Part shown: piece after piece, positions 28,401 to 37,562 of the stretch
How the letters are laid out: every line of letters starts with the position of its first letter
Numbering within the stretch: the stretch's first letter is position 1
DNA from: Nematostella vectensis
Lineage: Eukaryota > Cnidaria > Anthozoa > Actiniaria > Edwardsiidae
Length of the DNA: 60,000 nt
Reading direction: 5' to 3'
NCBI RefSeq assembly: GCF_932526225.1
Contig: NC_064042.1
Coordinates: forward strand, 1,969,001 to 2,029,000
Program-made: the position numbers and the translations under genes
Notes under the pieces: model-generated
Told to the model about the DNA's origin: nothing
Databases searched by the model: none
The model's input: the letters and a program-made list of their open reading frames with translations, nothing else

Positions 28401-30749
28401 TCAGTAACCCAGCCTCCAAAGGTAGCCCAAGCCGCTGGGACAGCAGTACCTGCAAGCAAACCTGCGACCAATAATATGCAAGCAGCTAAACCATCTCCAG
28501 CAAATCACGTGGCACCTCCGAAGGCCTCTTCAACAAATCACGTAGCAGCAGCTAAGCAGGGTGTATTTCCCGCTGCTAAACAGCCAATGCAATTCGCAGC
28601 TCCTGTAGCTAAACCCCCTCCACCTCAGGCTACTGCGCCCCAGGCTAAGGCACCGATACCCGCCAAGCCTACCGCAGATGATCCTTGCGTGGCCGGGGGC
28701 GTGACAGCCGCAAAAGCTGTAGGGGGTGCCTCGGAGACCAAGACTAGGCCCTCAAATAGTTTTGAGAAGATAATGTTGCGGTTATCCACGATGTATCCGC
28801 ATTTCTCCAGGTACGTATCAGTGTTTTGGTTTGCCTTATCTTACCTCTCATACGAGATGAAAAACAAGCCCGAATTATCCCAGTACAATTGACCCGAACT
28901 AAAGTGTTCTACTGTATTATTATGCGCCTGTGTAGCGAGTGCAAAAGGCAGAGAAAATCACGCAAGAGGGAAGAACAGGTCCTCCACGCTAGCACACCCA
29001 ATTGTCTACTTTTGCATTCACTCGCACACAACGGTCTTGATCTTCCGTCTTCTCTGATTGTACCATCTACTCCCGCCCTCAATTGGCCACTGTACTCATT
29101 CGCGTTCTGTTTGTAGGTCGGAGCTGACGGGCTTCATAAAGGAGGTGCGTCAGAATAAGCACGGTACGCTCACAGGCCTCTCCCTGGAGGAGATTGTCGC
29201 CAGTGTCGCGGGACTAGTAGACGCCAAACACAAGGTAACCCATTTTGGACCAACATCAGCGAAATCTACCATCAGCGAAATCTAACATCATCAGCGCATA
29301 GTCCTAAGATTTGTTTTCGTTTCGGAAACGGCAAAAGGTTGATCTGCAAATTCACAATTTTCAAGATTTTCAAAGTCAAATCTCATCGCGCATAGATTAT
29401 ACATGTCACGCGATGACTAGATGTCAGCGGTCTCGGTGTACAAGGATCATCTGTGACAGGGCTTGGGCTCATCACGTGCTTCACCATGATACACCATCTG
29501 TTGTTCACTCGTAGCTAAATGTTGATCTTTTTTTATGTGCTTCACCATGATACACCATCTGTTGTTCACTCGTAGCTAAATGTTGATCTTATTTCATGTG
29601 CTTCACCATGATACACAATCTGTTGTTCACTCGTAGCTAAATGTTGATCTTATTTGCGTTTCCAGAGCGGCGCGCTAAGACCGCCAGGAGCTCCTGTAGC
29701 CCAAGCCGGTCCACACCGCATAACCGCCCCGCCCAGGCAGCTCAACCAATCAGCTAATAGCTCCCAGCCTCCTGCACCAGTCCCCGCGCATCCACCGCCA
29801 GCGGCGTCCTTAGAGTTCGACGAAGAAGACCCTTGTGTGATCTGTCACGAGGAAATGCGCCACAACGTCGTCAGATTGGAGTGTGGACACAGATACCACG
29901 ACGCGGTAACGCAACATGTCACGCTTTGAGATGTCACAAGATGTCCCAATGCTTGACACTTTTGATTCATTTTCCTGGAAAACTGTCAGCAGATTTTCTA
30001 GACCGAAATCCAATATTCGTCTGCTGGAAAATTAAATAATTCTCAGGGGTTCAGGCTGATTTATAATCGCTGCTAAAGCTTTTTTTTCACGTTTTGTCTA
30101 CGGGCCTGTTTACATATGGGACCGCGCTATTACTGGGTGAAATAAGAAACTATGGCTGGTGTCCATATGGTCGGGCTATTAGATCGTGGTCTAGAAATCC
30201 ACTTTTTTGATTTGTGAGTGCACCTAGCCCAGTTGTGCCGATCATACAGAGACCTTTTAACAGCGTAAGGATTGCCCCTGGAAACGCCGTTTACGGCACG
30301 GATATTTGAGCGGTCGAAGTATCTCATAAGATCAGCATTCTATTTCGCCAAACCAAACGCAGTCCTTTAAAGAATGTTGATCAACCACTTCTTTGTTATT
30401 GTTTATCATTGAAAATACATTGGTTTGATCGCAAGGAAACTTCAAAAATAATCTACGAATGAAGTTTGAAATGTTAATGACGATATTTCATTGAAAATAT
30501 CTTGGTTACTCCCTTGACTTAGCCGATGGAGATGGATGCTTTGTGTGACTCGGCATTGAATGGCGGCGTGATTGGTCTTCTTTAATTGCCGAGCACATTT
30601 CTGTCATTCTATAACCCTCTCCCCCTGCGCCGTCTAACTCTTGTTTTTCGTTGCAGTGTATTCGCAAGTGGTTGCTAGGGGAACAAAGCACGTGTCCCAC
30701 GTGTAGAGTACACGCACTGCTACCTGATGAATTCCCGCGATTGCGGTAA
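6531..30749 (+). CDS. TTC3: TTC3-like E3 ubiquitin-protein ligase (TPR + RING-H2), complete 43-exon model
   Basis: I chained 43 GT-AG exons with consistent phases into 5,550 nt (1,849 residues plus stop); human TTC3 is about 2,025 residues. Exons start at 6531, 6688, 6879, 7371, 8202, 8685, 9168, 9550, 10481, 10711, 11531, 11953, 12284, 12572, 13178, 13454, 13673, 13995, 14211, 15076, 15280, 15654, 16182, 16626, 17233, 17692, 18199, 18549, 18883, 19491, 20191, 21201, 21621, 22442, 24990, 25584, 26271, 27155, 27761, 28326, 29117, 29666 and 30657. The start ATG at 6531 (aaaaccATG) is the first that fits exon phase, although the frame stays open a little upstream. Order and motifs match vertebrate TTC3, a RING ligase reported to ubiquitinate phosphorylated AKT: LYGNRA, HxNCWKK, MTPDCE, HGPLDxS, AGGLKPF, ELTGFIKEVR and the C-terminal RING. 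Exon ends inferred by eye may be off by a few bases. Confidence 0.92.
9604..10200 (+). repeat. 84-bp tandem repeat starting at a TTC3 5' splice site
   Basis: About six full units at an 84-bp period follow the 9611 exon end; ATGGATGTTG recurs at 9644, 9728, 9812, 9896, 9980 and 10064. Units alternate between two forms (GCTACCATGG and CCACTATGG), giving a 168-bp higher-order period. The exon end and donor (AAATCAG/GTGGGCTGAGTCC) align with the unit's CTCAGATCTGCCGAGTCC, so the splice site is the first, diverged copy. The period is a multiple of 3, which leaves two long spurious frames open. Confidence 0.85.
11531..12431 (+). CDS. TTC3: TTC3 exons 11-13: first TPR region
   Basis: Exons 11531-11625, 11953-12070 and 12284-12431 (residues about 247-366) encode three helix-turn-helix TPR units. 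The visible motifs are GNDHFNHGKYKAAISAYTLAI, LYGNRAQSYLKSEDLREGLTDG, RRAVVLKPDW and GQFRYAQAFFELGYYERAI. The spacing and the G/Y/A/N positions are typical of TPR protein-binding scaffolds, and this is the best conserved block relative to vertebrate TTC3. Confidence 0.9.
13178..14282 (+). CDS. TTC3: TTC3 exons 15-19: low-complexity acidic/basic linker
   Basis: Short exons (13178-13301, 13454-13487, 13673-13700, 13995-14139, 14211-14282) encode a Ser/Asp-rich acidic stretch starting LDDLPALVDAATSDSSGDSS, then a Lys/Asn/Pro-rich stretch ending in KKKDDPAQQAAAQRKKE. The LPALVD motif also occurs in exon 2 (LPALVDD). Disordered linker; its function is unknown to me. Confidence 0.8.
15076..16308 (+). 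CDS. TTC3: TTC3 exons 20-23: second TPR-like region
   Basis: Exons 15076-15165, 15280-15360, 15654-15763 and 16182-16308 (residues about 533-668) encode helical repeats: ALLDKKPQAAVRYYSGALKLL, YMLMLYAHGTACLATGIYK, ATRQFETIIVQF, FYGLGRVYHRQNRFSEALEPL. They end WPSSQVIIEETKPGKLL, which corresponds to the WPTSNVIIEE block of the vertebrate protein. Confidence 0.88.
16626..17781 (+). CDS. TTC3: TTC3 exons 24-26: Cys/His-rich putative zinc-binding region
   Basis: Exons 16626-16734, 17233-17342 and 17692-17781 (residues about 669-771) contain PDAVCRYNYC, CEDSCRIDYHHNCWKKFK and GQCMTPDCEAPVV. The paired Cys and His residues look like a treble-clef or PHD-like zinc fold and are conserved in position in vertebrate TTC3. 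Zinc binding is inferred. Confidence 0.85.
16728..16820 (+). repeat. 26-bp tandem repeat carrying four TTC3 splice donors
   Basis: The exon end GACCCAG plus donor is repeated exactly every 26 bp: donors GTAGGA at 16735, GTAATG at 16761, GTAAGA at 16787 and GTAAGA at 16813, each followed by TATAGCTC or AATAGCTC. The two downstream copies match the donor consensus better than the first, which is the one that keeps the frame. Confidence 0.92.
16885..16902. repeat. poly-C tract in TTC3 intron
   Basis: Eighteen consecutive C. Similar C or G runs occur at 14584, 15014, 19406, 19756, 19858 and 32813 and inside the Polinton-like element at 43374. Confidence 0.9.
20515..20590. repeat. 26-bp minisatellite and nearby (TTA)n in TTC3 intron
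   Basis: Units of about 26 bp containing TTCTGTAGTGATAATTTGTAG occur two to three times, followed at 20640 by an ATT/TTA microsatellite. The large intron 20239-21200 has nothing else I can support. Confidence 0.75.
22012..22360. repeat. tandem triplication of ~110-120 bp next to a TTC3 3' splice site
   Basis: Three copies beginning GTAACCATCAGTGTTGCCTC (about 22016, 22126 and 22246) differ by small indels. The array ends about 80 bp before the acceptor of the exon at 22442. Confidence 0.85.
22442..26374 (+). CDS. TTC3: TTC3 exons 34-37: conserved HGPLD block and coiled coil
   Basis: The 958-bp exon 22442-23399 is the largest. It opens with MFHEVLSVHGPLDISD, LNFLPESYQQTIDNAGG and LKPFF, a block well conserved in TTC3, then a Ser/Thr-rich stretch, then KYxxAVQERDEANRKAQELQDK-type heptads. 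Exons 24990-25189, 25584-25680 and 26271-26374 continue a long charged coiled coil (residues about 1290-1470), as in vertebrate TTC3. Confidence 0.9.
23400..24195 (+). repeat. ~92-bp tandem repeat starting at a TTC3 5' splice site
   Basis: About eight copies at a ~92-bp period are marked by GTGTGTTACCTTGTTCACT. The first, diverged copy begins at the donor itself: GGTCAGTGCACCTTCACTTAG aligns to the unit's CTCTCAGCACCTTCATTCAG. Several long frames through this block are repeat artefacts. Confidence 0.85.
25375..25440. repeat. 27-bp direct duplication in TTC3 intron
   Basis: Two adjacent copies of a unit containing CATTGCCTTACATAGCGCG (about 25377 and 25404). Confidence 0.8.
28326..30749 (+). 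CDS. TTC3: TTC3 exons 40-43: Pro/Ala linker and C-terminal RING-H2 domain
   Basis: Exon 28326-28810 is Ala/Pro/Lys-rich and ends FEKIMLRLSTMYPHFS. Exon 29117-29234 encodes SELTGFIKEVRQNKHG and LTGLSLEEIV. The RING-H2 is split over 29666-29905 and 30657-30749. Ligands are CVIC (residues 1796-1799), CGHRYH, CIRKW and CPTC, giving the C3H2C3 order. The protein ends DEFPRLR with stop TAA at 30747-30749. Confidence 0.93.
29470..29655. repeat. ~60-bp tandem repeat upstream of a TTC3 3' splice site
   Basis: Three copies containing GTGCTTCACCATGATACACC and CTCGTAGCTAAATGTTGATC end about 10 bp before the acceptor of the RING exon at 29666. Confidence 0.85.
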
Positions 30750-31159
30750 CTCCGCTGGCTCCAACGCGGCGTGCAGGCTCTCTGTTTAGTGTTTAGGGCG
30801 GACTGGCGCCGTTTTGTTGGTGCATAGTTCTCTGTGTCGACTGTAGAAACTATGGCAACGTACACTTTTTGGCTGCGACTTGTGTCGCAAAAATAATTTC
30901 AATGTTTCACTTGAGAAAGTTACAAAAGAGGGTGAAACATGTGCAAAATGCGACTTGCTTTTTTTTTTGGCGAAACGAGTTTCTTAACTCGACTATTTCT
31001 TAACATTTTAAATCCACGTATCCTTTATTTGTAATCTTTTAGGTTTGCATCACCTTCTTCATTTTTCTCTTTGTAGACATCGTGCTGTTTTATTTGTTTT
31101 ATTTACCTCCCATGACACTGTGTAACTTCAAGCATTTTATCACGTTTTGTTTAGAAGAC

Positions 31160-31165
31160 AATAAA
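31160..31165 (+). promoter_or_regulatory. TTC3: candidate TTC3 polyadenylation signal
   Basis: AATAAA lies about 410 bp after the TTC3 stop, followed by a T-rich stretch. It would give a 3' UTR of about 430 bases. It is the first canonical hexamer I found downstream of the stop. Confidence 0.6.
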
Positions 31166-31864
31166 CCAAGCAACAGTATCTGAAGTCTTGTAGTTTGCTT
31201 ACCAAAATCTAGATGTTTAGGGATCTTATCAATTTAAAATTAAATTAAATAAAAAAAAAAACGAGAAAAAATGGATAGGGATGACCCCGCCCTCGAGGTG
31301 ACCCCAACCCCGAAGGCTGCGTTCCAATAGTAGCGTTATTTAAGCCGCATTGTCACCAGTTTACTTCCGGTCGATTACTTAACAATCTCCGATGATTTTT
31401 AACAGAAAACGCGAAAAATATTTTAAAATATTAAAAGCAGTGTGTTTATTGGAAGTTTCTTTGAGGATGTGATTGATAATTTAGAGCGGATGGCCTGTTT
31501 AATATCTCGGATTTTAATAGATTCTTTTGTCTTTTAACGGTTGAGGTTTCCGTCGGACCTCTGGAAGTAAACTGGTGACAATGCGGCTTTAACATGTAGC
31601 CTTGGCGAACTATGATGATAGAGGTATTGGCACGAAAATACTCCAGTGGGTTAGGCTAAAATAAGGCGAACAGTCGCTTTTCCGCACGCTGGAGTAAAAC
31701 AAATACTCCATATATACCTTTTGCATAGCGCTCTACTTTTAGAAAACACCCGAAAAAGAGCTACACCCATACGTATCAGATTATAGCTGATTATTTCGAG
31801 ATTTAAGCGCATAATTTGCCTTCCAATATTAAATGAAACTAACAAATGTGTAGCTGACAAGGGC

Positions 31865-31990
31865 CCTTTAATGTAATAAAACAGCTAACGCTAAATGTAA
31901 TAAAACAGCTAACACTTTATGTAATAAAACAGCTAAGACTTTGTAATATAAAACAGCTAACACTATGTAATAAAACAGCTAACCATGTAA
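31865..31990. repeat. ~22-bp minisatellite
   Basis: About six copies of a unit containing TGTAATAAAACAGCTAACAC, with small indels. Confidence 0.85.
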
Positions 31991-32455
31991 TAACTAGACC
32001 CTGCGCGCAGGGTTGACTGGGATACCTGAGATCTGCAATTTGTTTGGGCCCTGTGTTGTGACATGTATGACAAAGATGCAACTGCCCACCACCTTTGGAT
32101 ATAATAAAAATATATGTATAATATTGCTTTTTTTATTGTAAATGCTATATCAACACTGATTGGTGCAAGAAAGGTAAGACATCTCTTGAGGTGGGGGTGA
32201 ACTTGAGGTGTGCTCCATGAAAGTGGATGGGGCCGATTGTCCTATCTTTTACAGTGTAAAGACCTTACAAATACTATCCCCGCAGCAGAGATAGCACCAA
32301 AATAAAATTCAGGATAACTTTGAATGCGTTTGAAAATTGTTATTTCTCAACATTTCTTTGGTTAGCTGCCCTCGATGTGCAGTGGGGGACATTTATTTTA
32401 ACACCCAAAATGAGCCATAATTTAGATGAAACTATTATTTTATTTATTTGTTTTA

Positions 32456-32573
32456 TATGACAAGCGGACAACCGAATCGATTTCTTTGAAAATATGGAAG
32501 AGTAAGTTAGAAATTGACTCTCGATTTTTTTCCATATTTCCAAGAAATCGATTCGGTGGTCCATCTGTCATCT
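32456..32573. repeat. foldback (MITE-like) element with ~40-bp arms
   Basis: An arm reading GACAACCGAATCGATTTCTT with flanking bases (about 32456-32503) pairs with its inverted copy ending AAGAAATCGATTCGGTGGTC (about 32530-32573). The arms are close to 90% complementary, with a short spacer. Confidence 0.75.
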
Positions 32574-33806
32574 AAAACATCAATTGGCACTGACCTCGTA
32601 TAAGCGTGGAGTCGTTTGCAACTACAGATTTTTAGATTTCGTACCAAACCCCCAAAACTACGAACTCATTTATTGCACATGCGTCACACCTCGCCGATTA
32701 TTTATATCTAGTTTTTATTTCAGAATTTACAAACTAGAAGCATTGGTGTTAACGTTCTCAAATTTTTGGGCGTCCAGTCTACGGGAGTCACGATTTTGGG
32801 GCTTCGATTTGAGGGGGGGGGGGGGAGGGGAATTTTTTAGCCCAGGGTTTTGCAAAAATCCCCCCCCCCAGTAATTAACGACCGCTCTCTTAACGGGTTT
32901 CAATTTGAACGAGTTTTTGAAAACAATTACCCGCTAGAGGACTCAAATCCAAGCCAAAAGCTACGAGTACCACTTAAATCGGTTATACCCTCTTGCTCTG
33001 TTGTCTCCCATCTGGCAGTGCGCGGGCATTGCAGCCGCCTGGCCGAACTGATCACTTGAATAATTTGGTATCTTTTTTGTTTTTTTTTAAAGTGCGTTAG
33101 GATGGATACTGGCCCAGAAAATAATCCCAGTTGTTACGGAATCATATCATTATCATCATCATCATAACTATCATTATCACCATCGTAATAAAAATCGTCA
33201 TCACCATTAACATCATCATTAGCATCATCACAATATACACAATACAATAAAATCACACAATACAATGAAGTAGGTAATGTACACCATTTATTTCCGTACA
33301 ATGTTCTTTATCTACAACTTACTGTAATTACGCATTGAACATATTGACATCGACATAAGAACTCCTTTTAACTTTGAAGGGAGACGTGCGCTACCTACCA
33401 AATACAATTTTTTTATTGGCCAGTTAGTATTCGAAATTCACAGATTGATTGACATTTGTTCGCACGAATTTTAAAATTAAGGGGATTTTATTGTATTCTG
33501 ATGTGCTTTGAAGCATACCTTTGCCATGCTGCTTGGCTAATGGCTTTGATACTAATAAGATAGCGCGTTTCTCGCATCCTTATTGGCTTACTTCACAAAA
33601 CTGCCAAGGTGGCCACGGTAGCGCGCGTCGCATTGTAATCGTGGTGGTGTTTAGTTAGGTACATAGTCTGTTGGCCTGATTTTCATTACAGATCGCTTGA
33701 ATGTTATTTGAAGCCGTTCCCCCTTGGAAATACTTCCCGTTCAGATTGCTTTGGTTACACGACCTATACCACCACGCACCCGTCCTGAGTACCGCACAAT
33801 TGTAAT

Positions 33807-33890
33807 AGACAGACAGACAGGCAGACAGACAGACAGACAGTCGGACGGACGGACGGACGGACGGACGGACGGGTGGGCGGGTAGGCAGGT
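33807..33890. repeat. (GACA)n/(GACG)n tetranucleotide run at the LINE 3' end
   Basis: AGAC/GACA repeats change to GGAC/GACG repeats. This lies exactly where the LINE joins the host exon and is probably its 3' tail. Confidence 0.85.
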
Positions 33891-35276
33891 AGATATTTTT
33901 TACGTCCGTTAGATAATCTTCTAAATTGTGAGACAGTTTAAACTTTCTGAGCGTACGCAATTTGTTCTTTTGCGCTTGTCTGTTGTCATTTTGAATAGAG
34001 CTAAACCATGTCTGTTGTTCAATGTCATAAAGCCTTTGTTAAAGAAAACTGTATGTTGCTTCGGGAGTGTTTGTGTCAGTCAGCCAAATATCGCTCCTAC
34101 CCGCAAGGTCTAGTATTTGTTTAATTTTTCTATGCCAAAAGTTCTTGTTTTCATAATTAGATATGGCAGCGAATGCTTTGCGGGAGAGTTTTTCGTTATT
34201 TCCATTTTTGTTTGAAAGTTTAAGCCAAAGTTTGATCGCTCTACACTTTGCTTTTGTTCTGAGAGGGAATCGTCCTAATTCAGCCCTACACGCGTTCGAG
34301 CTACAGTATCGGTTTACGCCGAGAAGCCATTTTAGAAACTTGGTGTGGACTATTTCTATTGGATCTTTTTCTAACTTTCCTTTGTAGTCCGCTCCCCATA
34401 TTTTGCTTCCATAAAGTAGGATTGGTTGTATCAAGGTGTCAAAAAGGCGGAGAGTTAGTTTGATATCTTGCCTGAAGTGCTCTCCCATTTCTTTTCTTAA
34501 CTTGAACATCGCTTTTAATGCTACTTTTTTGAGCTTCTCCTTAGCCAAATTAAAATTTCCATAAGGGCAAAAATGGAGTCCAAGGTACTTATAACTTTTG
34601 ACATTTTCTATTTTATAAGTTCCGTAAAAGATTCGGTAATTATTCATAGTTTTCCCGGTGTTATTAAAAATCATTACTTTTGTTTTATCTAGATTGATGG
34701 ATAGTTCGGATGCTTTGCAATATTTTTCAAGGCTATTCAGATATTCTTGCAGGCTCTTTGCTGATTTTGACTGGATAACTAAGTCGTCGGCATAGAGAAT
34801 GCAACTTAATGGCACACCGTTTAGGTCAATATCATTTCGGTATTTTTCATTTAGTTTTTCTGGGAGGTCGCTCAAGTAAAAATTAAACAACGTTGGCGAA
34901 ATCATGCAGCCTTGTTTCACGCCTGCGTAGCATCGAAAGGATTCAGTTATGGAGCTTCCAATTTTTACGGAAGACTTGTCATTTGAGTACAGTGATTGGA
35001 TTATGTCGAGGAAACGCCCAGTAACACCAACTGCTTTCAGTTTTTCAAATAGTTTCGCCCTAGGGACGCAGTCGAATGCTTTACTAAAGTCCACGTAGCA
35101 CGCAAACAGGAAATTGTTTGTTTTTTTGGGTTTCGCTTTGACATGCTTGTCAATTAGTGACTTTAGAGCGAAAATGCTGTCTATTGTTCCTTGCTCTTTC
35201 CTAAAACCACATTGTTCTGTTTTCAAAATGCCCTTATCCGTTAGGTGATTGTATAATCTTTTTTCATATGAAGAGA
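33807..35276 (-). mobile_element. 5'-truncated non-LTR retrotransposon (LINE) with reverse transcriptase
   Basis: The minus-strand frame encodes about 410 residues of LINE reverse transcriptase: CGFRKEQGTIDSIFALKSLI, CYVDFSKAFDCVPRAKL, GVKQGCMISPTLFNFYLSDL, and the catalytic YADD (34783-34794). A thumb/C-terminal region follows (YLGLHF, ILLYGSKIWG), ending at 34039. No endonuclease domain is present, so the copy is 5' truncated. The end near 33807 is a tetranucleotide run, as many LINE 3' tails are. The first ~27 residues of the open frame belong to the fibrinogen-C host exon, not to the LINE. The clade is not determined. Confidence 0.9.
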
Positions 35277-35374
35277 TGTCATTGTCCTGGTCCTTTGTGG
35301 TGAATGCCATTCCTCGATGGTAAGAAAGCGAGTCACCAGCTGTCCCTGTAACCAATAGCAACAAACCACGCCTT

Positions 35375-35560
35375 TATAGTGATGGACTATCAGATAGGGA
35401 AGGACTTTCAGATAGGGATGGACTATTAGATAGGGATAGACTATTAGAAAGGTATGGACTATCAGATAGGAATGGACTATTAGAAAGGTATGGACTATTA
35501 GATAGGAATGGACTATTAGAAAGGTATGGACTATCAGATAGGAATTGACTATTAGATAGG
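35375..35560. repeat. 18-bp satellite, distal block
   Basis: About ten copies of the 18-bp unit (GGATGGACTATCAGATAG and variants). The same satellite fills 50770-53470. Confidence 0.9.
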
Positions 35561-35806
35561 GCAGTGGCGGATCCAGGTGTGGTGACGGGGGTGACATGTC
35601 ACCCCCCTTGTTGGGTGAAAAAAATGATTTTTGAAAAAAAAGGGGAGGGGAGGGAGGGAGGGACTGATTATGAATCAGAATGGTCTGACTGGCGGAACAC
35701 AAAAGCCGAAACCTCCTCGGATAGCACTTTTCAACAACATTTTTTAACCTTTAAGATAGCACATTGGGTGTGGTGGAAGAAACTAAACTCTGAAATCACT
35801 GCAAGA

Positions 35807-35943
35807 CCCTGAACAAACGTCGTACTTTTCATGAGCCGTATTCAATGCAAATGCATGCAAATGAAGACTAAACAATGCATCTGGCTCATTTGCATTAATT
35901 TGCATTGAATACAGCTCATGGAAAGCACGACTTTCGTTCAGGG
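35807..35943. repeat. 137-bp near-perfect palindrome (foldback element)
   Basis: The arms run from CCCTGAACAAACGTCGT at the left to ACGACTTTCGTTCAGGG at the right. They continue through CATGAGCCGTATTCAATGC and GCATTGAATACAGCTCATG, about 58 bp each with few mismatches. No coding capacity; a MITE-like element or long hairpin. Confidence 0.85.
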
Positions 35944-36079
35944 CCTAAGGGATAGCAAAAGCGTAAGAATTTTATAGATCACCCTATTGATCACCCTATC
36001 GTCTACTTTTTTAGAAAGCCCCCTGGCGGGCATCGCTATACATCGAATTCTGTTGATCGAGATGCTCCTTACTTTTTTC

Positions 36080-36800
36080 TATTTAAATATCTATCTAGCA
36101 TTCTTTAAAATGTAATATGCACTCATTACCGAGACATACGCATTCATTTTAGCCAAAATTACAAACATTTACGCCGATGTACTGTCATTTGAGCGAAAGT
36201 AAAATCATTTGAACTAAAAGGAAGGATTCAGGCAATCATGTTCATCAATGTGACATTCATCAATGTGGTTTGACAACCATTTATCCGATTTAAACCAAAC
36301 AACATGGAAAAATAAAATTTCATTAGAGTTACTACACCCTTTGCTTTTCATTTACGGGAAAGGGACATTCATTTGACATACATCGATAGCGTGTATTGTA
36401 CGTTCATCAACATCGCACGAAACATCATTTAGCGTGACTCGACTTTCAATAACAATAATTGAATATTCGTGAACATTCATTATCGTCAACGGAGAAACAA
36501 TAACGCACTTGGACATTCAATTCGATTGGAACGAACATTCTTTTGCGCGCAATGAAAATTCAATTGCACGTTTGGACAATCAGTAGCGTTTAATGACTAT
36601 CAGTTATACGAAATAGAAAATTCATTAGTGCTATTAACATAAACAAGGACAATCAACAAGCCTTTTCAGACAATCATGTTCATCAAGGTGACATTCATGA
36701 ATGTGGTTTAACAATCATTTGTTCGATTAAAACAAACATTATAAGAAAAGAAAATATCATTAGATTTATTTCGATTTTTGAAGTGACATTTATAGCTGAA
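36080..36800. repeat. AT-rich region of degenerate CATTCAT-type repeats
   Basis: Short units containing ACATTCAT or TCATTTG recur throughout. A ~95-bp segment beginning AATCATGTTCATCAA occurs at about 36233 and again at about 36670. No gene seen from 35944 to 37190. Confidence 0.65.
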
Positions 36801-37197
36801 ATTGATCTCTATTAAACAGCGAGGTATATAGGTTTGCATAAAACGAAACCATTGCCCACATTTCGTTCCCGTGACTGTTCTTATGTTGTAGCCTCCGATG
36901 TTTAGAAATGGGCTGTAGGGCGGTAACTTTTTAGCTCAGTGTTGGGGCCGGTATCTAGTGTGTTATGGTGCGCTGGTGCACCGTCGTAAATAAAAATGAC
37001 GATTTCGTTGGGGTAAAGATTCAGTCGTGTTTGTGAAGTCGTTGAATCTTTGTGCATTCATTCCCCCGATAATAGAAAAGTGCAAGATAAGACCGTTAGT
37101 GGGCGAAATAGCCAAAGTGACTGTGATATTTCTTCAAATTTGACCACATACTTGGCGGTACGCTCTGTCTCCCCTCTTCTAGCTCTTCCCTGTGTTC

Positions 37198-37349
37198 GAG
37201 GGGTTTCTTGGCGGCATTTCTCATACAAACGTTTTCTGTTTTTTTCCACTTTTTGTGGAGGGTTTATAAAAGCAAAAAATATATACTCTATCGTTCGCTA
37301 TAGAAAAACAGAAAACGTTTCTATGAGAAATACCGCCAAGAAACCCCTC
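37198..37349. repeat. inverted repeat with 46-bp arms
   Basis: Arm 37198-37243 (starts GAGGGGTTTCTTGGCGG) is complementary to arm 37304-37349 (ends CCGCCAAGAAACCCCTC) with only two or three mismatches. A 60-bp AT-rich spacer separates them. Confidence 0.88.
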
Positions 37350-37562
37350 CACTGTATTTTTTATGTAACTAATGTTAACAGCAACAACTGACGCGGATCT
37401 GTAGTAATTCATCCGTGAGAGCTGCGAATGATAGTATCTCAACTCAAGTATGAGCTGCCTAATCTCATTCTGTGAATTGGTGAATTTTTTCGCTTTTTTA
37501 GATGTCAGAATTTTGTCTTGGATCCGCCTCGGAATCCCAACTTTATTGGACGGCCATCTTGG

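Larger units (their letters stand above)
31166..33110. other. intergenic, repeat-bearing, no gene recognised
   Basis: The stretch holds a 22-bp minisatellite (31865-31990), a foldback element (32456-32573) and G and C runs near 32813-32870. Frames seen here have no recognisable domain and no convincing splice context. Confidence 0.55.
33655..35345 (-). pseudogene. fibrinogen-C (FReD) last exon, split by a LINE and internally deleted
   Basis: On the minus strand the exon starts after an acceptor at 35345 with [19 protein letters not shown], is cut at about 35277, and resumes at about 33806 with NCAVLRTGAWWYRSCNQSNL and [12 protein letters not shown]. This is the calcium-loop and Trp-rich part of a fibrinogen-C domain. 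Compared with the paralogue at 50464-50735, about 48 bp encoding the [12 protein letters not shown] segment are also missing, which shifts the end. Both lesions argue that this copy is dead. It is preceded on the same strand by a PAN-like exon at 38515-38653, which may have belonged to the same gene. Confidence 0.88.
33120..35690 (-). repeat. segmental duplicate of the fibrinogen-C 3' region (distal copy)
   Basis: Clear paralogue of about 49890-53310. It shares, in order, a CAT/TCA-rich microsatellite, a 3' flanking region, the last fibrinogen-C exon, an 18-bp satellite and an element starting CAGTGGCG. The proximal copy lacks the LINE inserted here. Confidence 0.85.
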
